Assembly: GCA_965372015.1 (NCBI GenBank)
Contig: CBDVAP010000008.1
Coordinates: 1-43,015, forward strand
DNA: 43,015 bases
Source: JACZSB01 sp965372015
GTDB taxonomy: Bacteria > Fidelibacterota > Marinisomatia > SCGC-AAA003-L08 > TS1B11
Reading direction: 5' to 3'
Part shown: positions 40,617 to 43,015 of the stretch, in pieces
Layout of the letters: every line of letters begins with the position of its first letter
Position numbering within the stretch: the first letter of the stretch is position 1
The notes under the pieces: model-generated
What the model saw: only the letters and a program-made list of their open reading frames with translations
Told to the model about the DNA's origin: nothing
The model's database searches: none
Position numbers and translations under genes: made by a program

Positions 40617-41582
40617 TTGAGCCAGCCATCCATGCAATCCAGCAGTGCCCCTGTATACCTCGACAAACGGTTTTGGGTTTCTTTGGGAGTTTTTATGTCC
40701 TACGCCAGTACGAGATTTATTTATTCCGGTATAATGGACGGAATCACAGACGACGTTTGGATCGCACATAATATGATCCATACAATCGGTAATCTTTGTT
40801 ATTTGGCGGGATTTTTATGGATGCAAACCCTAACTACGTCTTGATTATAACTGGTACGGTTGTGCTCGCGGTCACAGGCATTGCTATTGCGACCTATATA
40901 ACTTATCTATTCCGGTATTATGGACGGTATCACCATTAACATCTGGATTGCACAGAATATAATCCAGACAATCAGTAATCTTTGTTACTTGGCGGGATTC
41001 TTATGGATGCAAACCGCCAACTACGTCTTGATTATAACCGGTACCGTTGTCCTTGCGATCACCGGCACTGCTATTGCCACCTACATAGCCTACGCCAAAG
41101 CGCACGAACTGGCCCAGAAGCTCAAAGCCCAGAGGATACTACAGGAAAGTGAGGCCAAGTACAAATCTTTGTTTGAAACCTCACTTGAGGGTATTGCAGT
41201 TTCTAAAGGGAATCGGATTATCTCTGTGAACCAGGCTGCTCTAGATATTTTCGGTTATAGCAGCCTGGAGGAATTCACCAGAATTCCTTTTCTAGATCAC
41301 GTGGCATCAGAGAGCAGGGAGATGATAATCACGAGACTGAAAAAGAGACAGAAGGCGGAACTGCTTGAACCACTGTACGAATACAAGATAATCCGCAAGG
41401 ATGGAGAAATTCGTAACGTATAAATATCCACGACCAGCTTAATTATTGACGATGAGACCTATATACAAGGGACTTTTCGGGACATCACCGAACGCAAGCG
41501 GGCAGTGGAAGCGCTGAAAGAATCAGAGCTGTGGTTCCGGAGCATGTACAATTCGTTGGGGGAAGCTCAAGATGATTATTAA
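40617..41582 (+). pseudogene. Broken membrane PAS-domain sensor gene
   Basis: The frame encodes a TM region (SNLCYLAGFLWMQT, YVLIITGTVVLAITGTAIATYIAY), a coiled stretch and a PAS domain (SEAKYKSLFETSLEGIAVSKGNRIISVNQAALDIFGYSSLEEF). Damage: the 5' part is tandemly duplicated with a 1-nt deletion near 40830 that shifts the frame, and TAA at 41421 interrupts the PAS domain. Reading on after that stop restores PAS sequence (ISTTSLIIDDETYIQGTFRDITERKRAVEALK), so it looks like a GAA-to-TAA change. The gene would also end early (LGEAQDDY) with no kinase domain. Confidence 0.65.
40723..41094 (+). repeat. Tandem duplication, period 186 nt, inside the broken sensor gene
   Basis: Copy 1 begins ATTCCGGTATAATGGACGG at 40723 and copy 2 begins ATTCCGGTATTATGGACGG at 40909. 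Both encode SGIMDGIT...NLCYLAGFLWMQT. Divergence between copies and a single-base deletion in copy 1 (GCAAACCCTAAC versus GCAAACCGCCAAC) show it is not recent. Confidence 0.8.
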
Positions 41583-43015
41583 GATCACGAAGAACCCGGC
41601 GCTTATTATCATCCTTACCATCCTGGCTGTGTCCGCTATACTGGCATTGGGATTAAAAGCCTTCAAAACCGTTGAGCAAGCAGCCTTTGATGAGTTTAAC
41701 CAACGCCAGCTGGTTCTAGCCAAGGGGGCCGCAAGCAGCATCGAGCTCTATTTTGAAAGAATAGCGCACGACTTGAAGTATATAGCCAATATGTATTCAG
41801 GGCCGAGGCTCGGGGAATCCATCATAAGAAAGGTTTTGCAGGACGTTTATGATGAATTGGCACCAATGGGCGTGAATGATATCGGTGTATTGGATGCCAC
41901 CGGTATCTTGAGATATAGCGTTGCAGCCCCCGACCTGGAGGGCACCGATTTCTCGTGGCGGAAATATTTTCAAAAGTTAAAAACCAAGACCTCAAGCGTC
42001 CCCTTCGTTTCGGAATTCCTGGAATTCAAAGGCGTCGACATAGGTCAGAAAGGCGTCTTGATCGCTGTTCCTAATATCATTGCCACAACGAATGACACCG
42101 TCGGCCAGGGAATATTTGCCGGGGCGCTGATCGCTTCTGTCAGATTAGATACCGTGACCACCAGACTGATTGCGCCCCTTAAGTCGTCTCCACACGGGCA
42201 CGCAATTCTTCTTGACCACGAACTCAATGTGCTTTGGCCACCGGATAGCGCTCGCTTTGCGAGAAATCTCCTCCAGGAAGCTCACGGGCTTCCGGATTTC
42301 GAACGGATCCTGAGAATAATGCAGGCTGGGAACTCGGGAGTTGAGGAATATCGTTCCACCCGGTTTGATGATGTCACCGGTAAATACACCGAACAGATGG
42401 AGGCCAAACTTTTAGCCTACGCACCGGCTAACCTGGGTGAAGGGCACTGGATAGTGGGAGTATTGGCGCCGAGGGCAGACGCCCTGGGACCGATTCGTTC
42501 GGCCTTTCAGATTCAAATGCTGGTGGGTGGTCTGAGTATATTGATAGTGGTGGTGGGCAGTGCGATGCTGCTGCTGCTGCCTTATCGCCTGAAAAGGATA
42601 CTGGAGCGGGAAGTGGAGACCAAAACCGGGGAATTGAAGGAGTCGCACGACCGACTGTTTACTATCCTGAACAGCATTGACGCAGCAGTTTATGTGGCGG
42701 ATATGGATACGTATGAAGTCCTGTACGAGAACCAACTACTGAAGGAACTCTTTGGGGAAGTAGTCGGGAAAAAATGTTGGGCGATATTCCAGAGCGACCG
42801 ATCGGATCCCTGTGAGTTCTGTCCAAACGATCAATTGCTGACTGCCGCGGGTGAGCCGGTGGGATTGATTACCTGGGAACGTTTTAGCGAAGTCGCGGGA
42901 AGTTGGTATCATGTCTATGATCGGGCGATCAAATGGCTCGATGGTCGCCTGGTACGATTAGAAATTGCCTTCGACATCACCGAGCGCAAGCAGGCGGAAG
43001 AATTACTAGAAGAGA
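41572..43015 (+). CDS. dCache/PAS membrane sensor protein, N-terminal part (runs off the window)
   Basis: 481 codons are open to the window end. TM1 (ALIIILTILAVSAILALGL), a long periplasmic double-Cache-like domain (residues ~35-310, with SYWRKYFQ-like DFSWRKYFQKLK and GVLIAVPNI), TM2 (MLVGGLSILIVVVGSAMLLLLPY), a coiled linker, then a PAS domain (LFTILNSIDAAVYVADMDTYEVLYENQLLKELFG) with CEFCPND, ending ITERKQAEELLEE. The output domain, probably a histidine kinase, lies beyond the window. ATG 41572 overlaps the end of the broken sensor gene and has GGGGGAAG upstream. Confidence 0.85.
   Translation, partial: MIIKITKNPALIIILTILAVSAILALGLKAFKTVEQAAFDEFNQRQLVLAKGAASSIELYFERIAHDLKYIANMYSGPRLGESIIRKVLQDVYDELAPMGVNDIGVLDATGILRYSVAAPDLEGTDFSWRKYFQKLKTKTSSVPFVSEFLEFKGVDIGQKGVLIAVPNIIATTNDTVGQGIFAGALIASVRLDTVTTRLIAPLKSSPHGHAILLDHELNVLWPPDSARFARNLLQEAHGLPDFERILRIMQAGNSGVEEYRSTRFDDVTGKYTEQMEAKLLAYAPANLGEGHWIVGVLAPRADALGPIRSAFQIQMLVGGLSILIVVVGSAMLLLLPYRLKRILEREVETKTGELKESHDRLFTILNSIDAAVYVADMDTYEVLYENQLLKELFGEVVGKKCWAIFQSDRSDPCEFCPNDQLLTAAGEPVGLITWERFSEVAGSWYHVYDRAIKWLDGRLVRLEIAFDITERKQAEELLEE

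Overview
The window reads as a bacterial chromosome segment, probably from an anaerobic or facultative member of the FCB side of the tree. A secreted protein at 2756-4303 ends in a domain resembling a type IX secretion (T9SS) sorting tail, and the initiator tRNA has bacterial features. Archaeal-style anaerobic enzymes are also present: HdrA/HdrBC/MvhD modules, 2-oxoacid:ferredoxin oxidoreductase and archaemetzincin. The species cannot be named from sequence reading alone; Marinimicrobia- or Calditrichota-like lineages are guesses.

Layout. (1) 142-5027, plus strand, looks like core genome: a PDZ/radical-SAM DUF512 protein, Der GTPase, a T9SS-type metalloprotease, a YigZ-family protein and an initiator tRNA-fMet. 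(2) 5029-5304 holds two 138-nt tandem units that each repeat the 3' end of that tRNA. (3) 5751-16219, minus strand, is one long co-directional cluster: CRTAC1-type FG-GAP lipoprotein, HzsA-related haem protein, YVTN-propeller/cytochrome c peroxidase fusion, Reg_prop propeller, RidA-like protein, two periplasmic binding proteins without permeases, and a DAHP synthase. (4) 16262-17076 holds a tRNA-like 3' end. (5) 17077-19010 holds a trans-sulfuration PLP enzyme and an archaemetzincin. (6) 19020-27558, minus strand, is a respiratory operon: three GcvH-like proteins without a lipoyl lysine, a HybA-like ferredoxin, a HybB/NrfD-like membrane protein and a 13-haem cytochrome c, followed by a haem-binding sensor kinase and an NtrC-type regulator. 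A good sigma-54 promoter lies upstream. (7) 28831-29290 holds another tRNA-fMet-derived repeat and an integrase relic. (8) 29543-38760, plus strand, is a Kor/GltD-MvhD/HdrBC/HdrA electron-bifurcation operon. (9) 40017-40112 is a second full copy of the 96-nt tRNA-derived repeat, followed by a decayed PAS sensor gene and the start of a dCache/PAS sensor protein.

Two observations stand out. First, hdrA is interrupted by an in-frame TGA exactly where the family has its conserved Cys/Sec. A 7-bp hairpin with a GGUC loop follows 20 nt later, so this should be one selenocysteine-containing HdrA of 823 residues rather than two genes. Second, fragments of tRNA-fMet, all carrying the same 46-nt insertion in the T-loop, occur at about 5.1, 5.25, 28.9 and 40.1 kb. 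Three of these sites adjoin integrase 3' ends in various stages of decay. The 5-40 kb region therefore looks like islands accreted one after another at the initiator tRNA gene, with the Kor-Hdr operon forming one cassette between direct repeats.

How the genes work together (inference): Kor would make reduced ferredoxin, and HdrA with HdrBC and the GltD/MvhD fusion would pass electrons between ferredoxin, NAD(P)H and a disulfide-type acceptor. The 19-27.6 kb operon would link the quinone pool to a periplasmic multihaem cytochrome under sigma-54 and haem-sensor control. The 5.7-16.2 kb cluster encodes mainly exported haem and beta-propeller proteins of unknown substrate.
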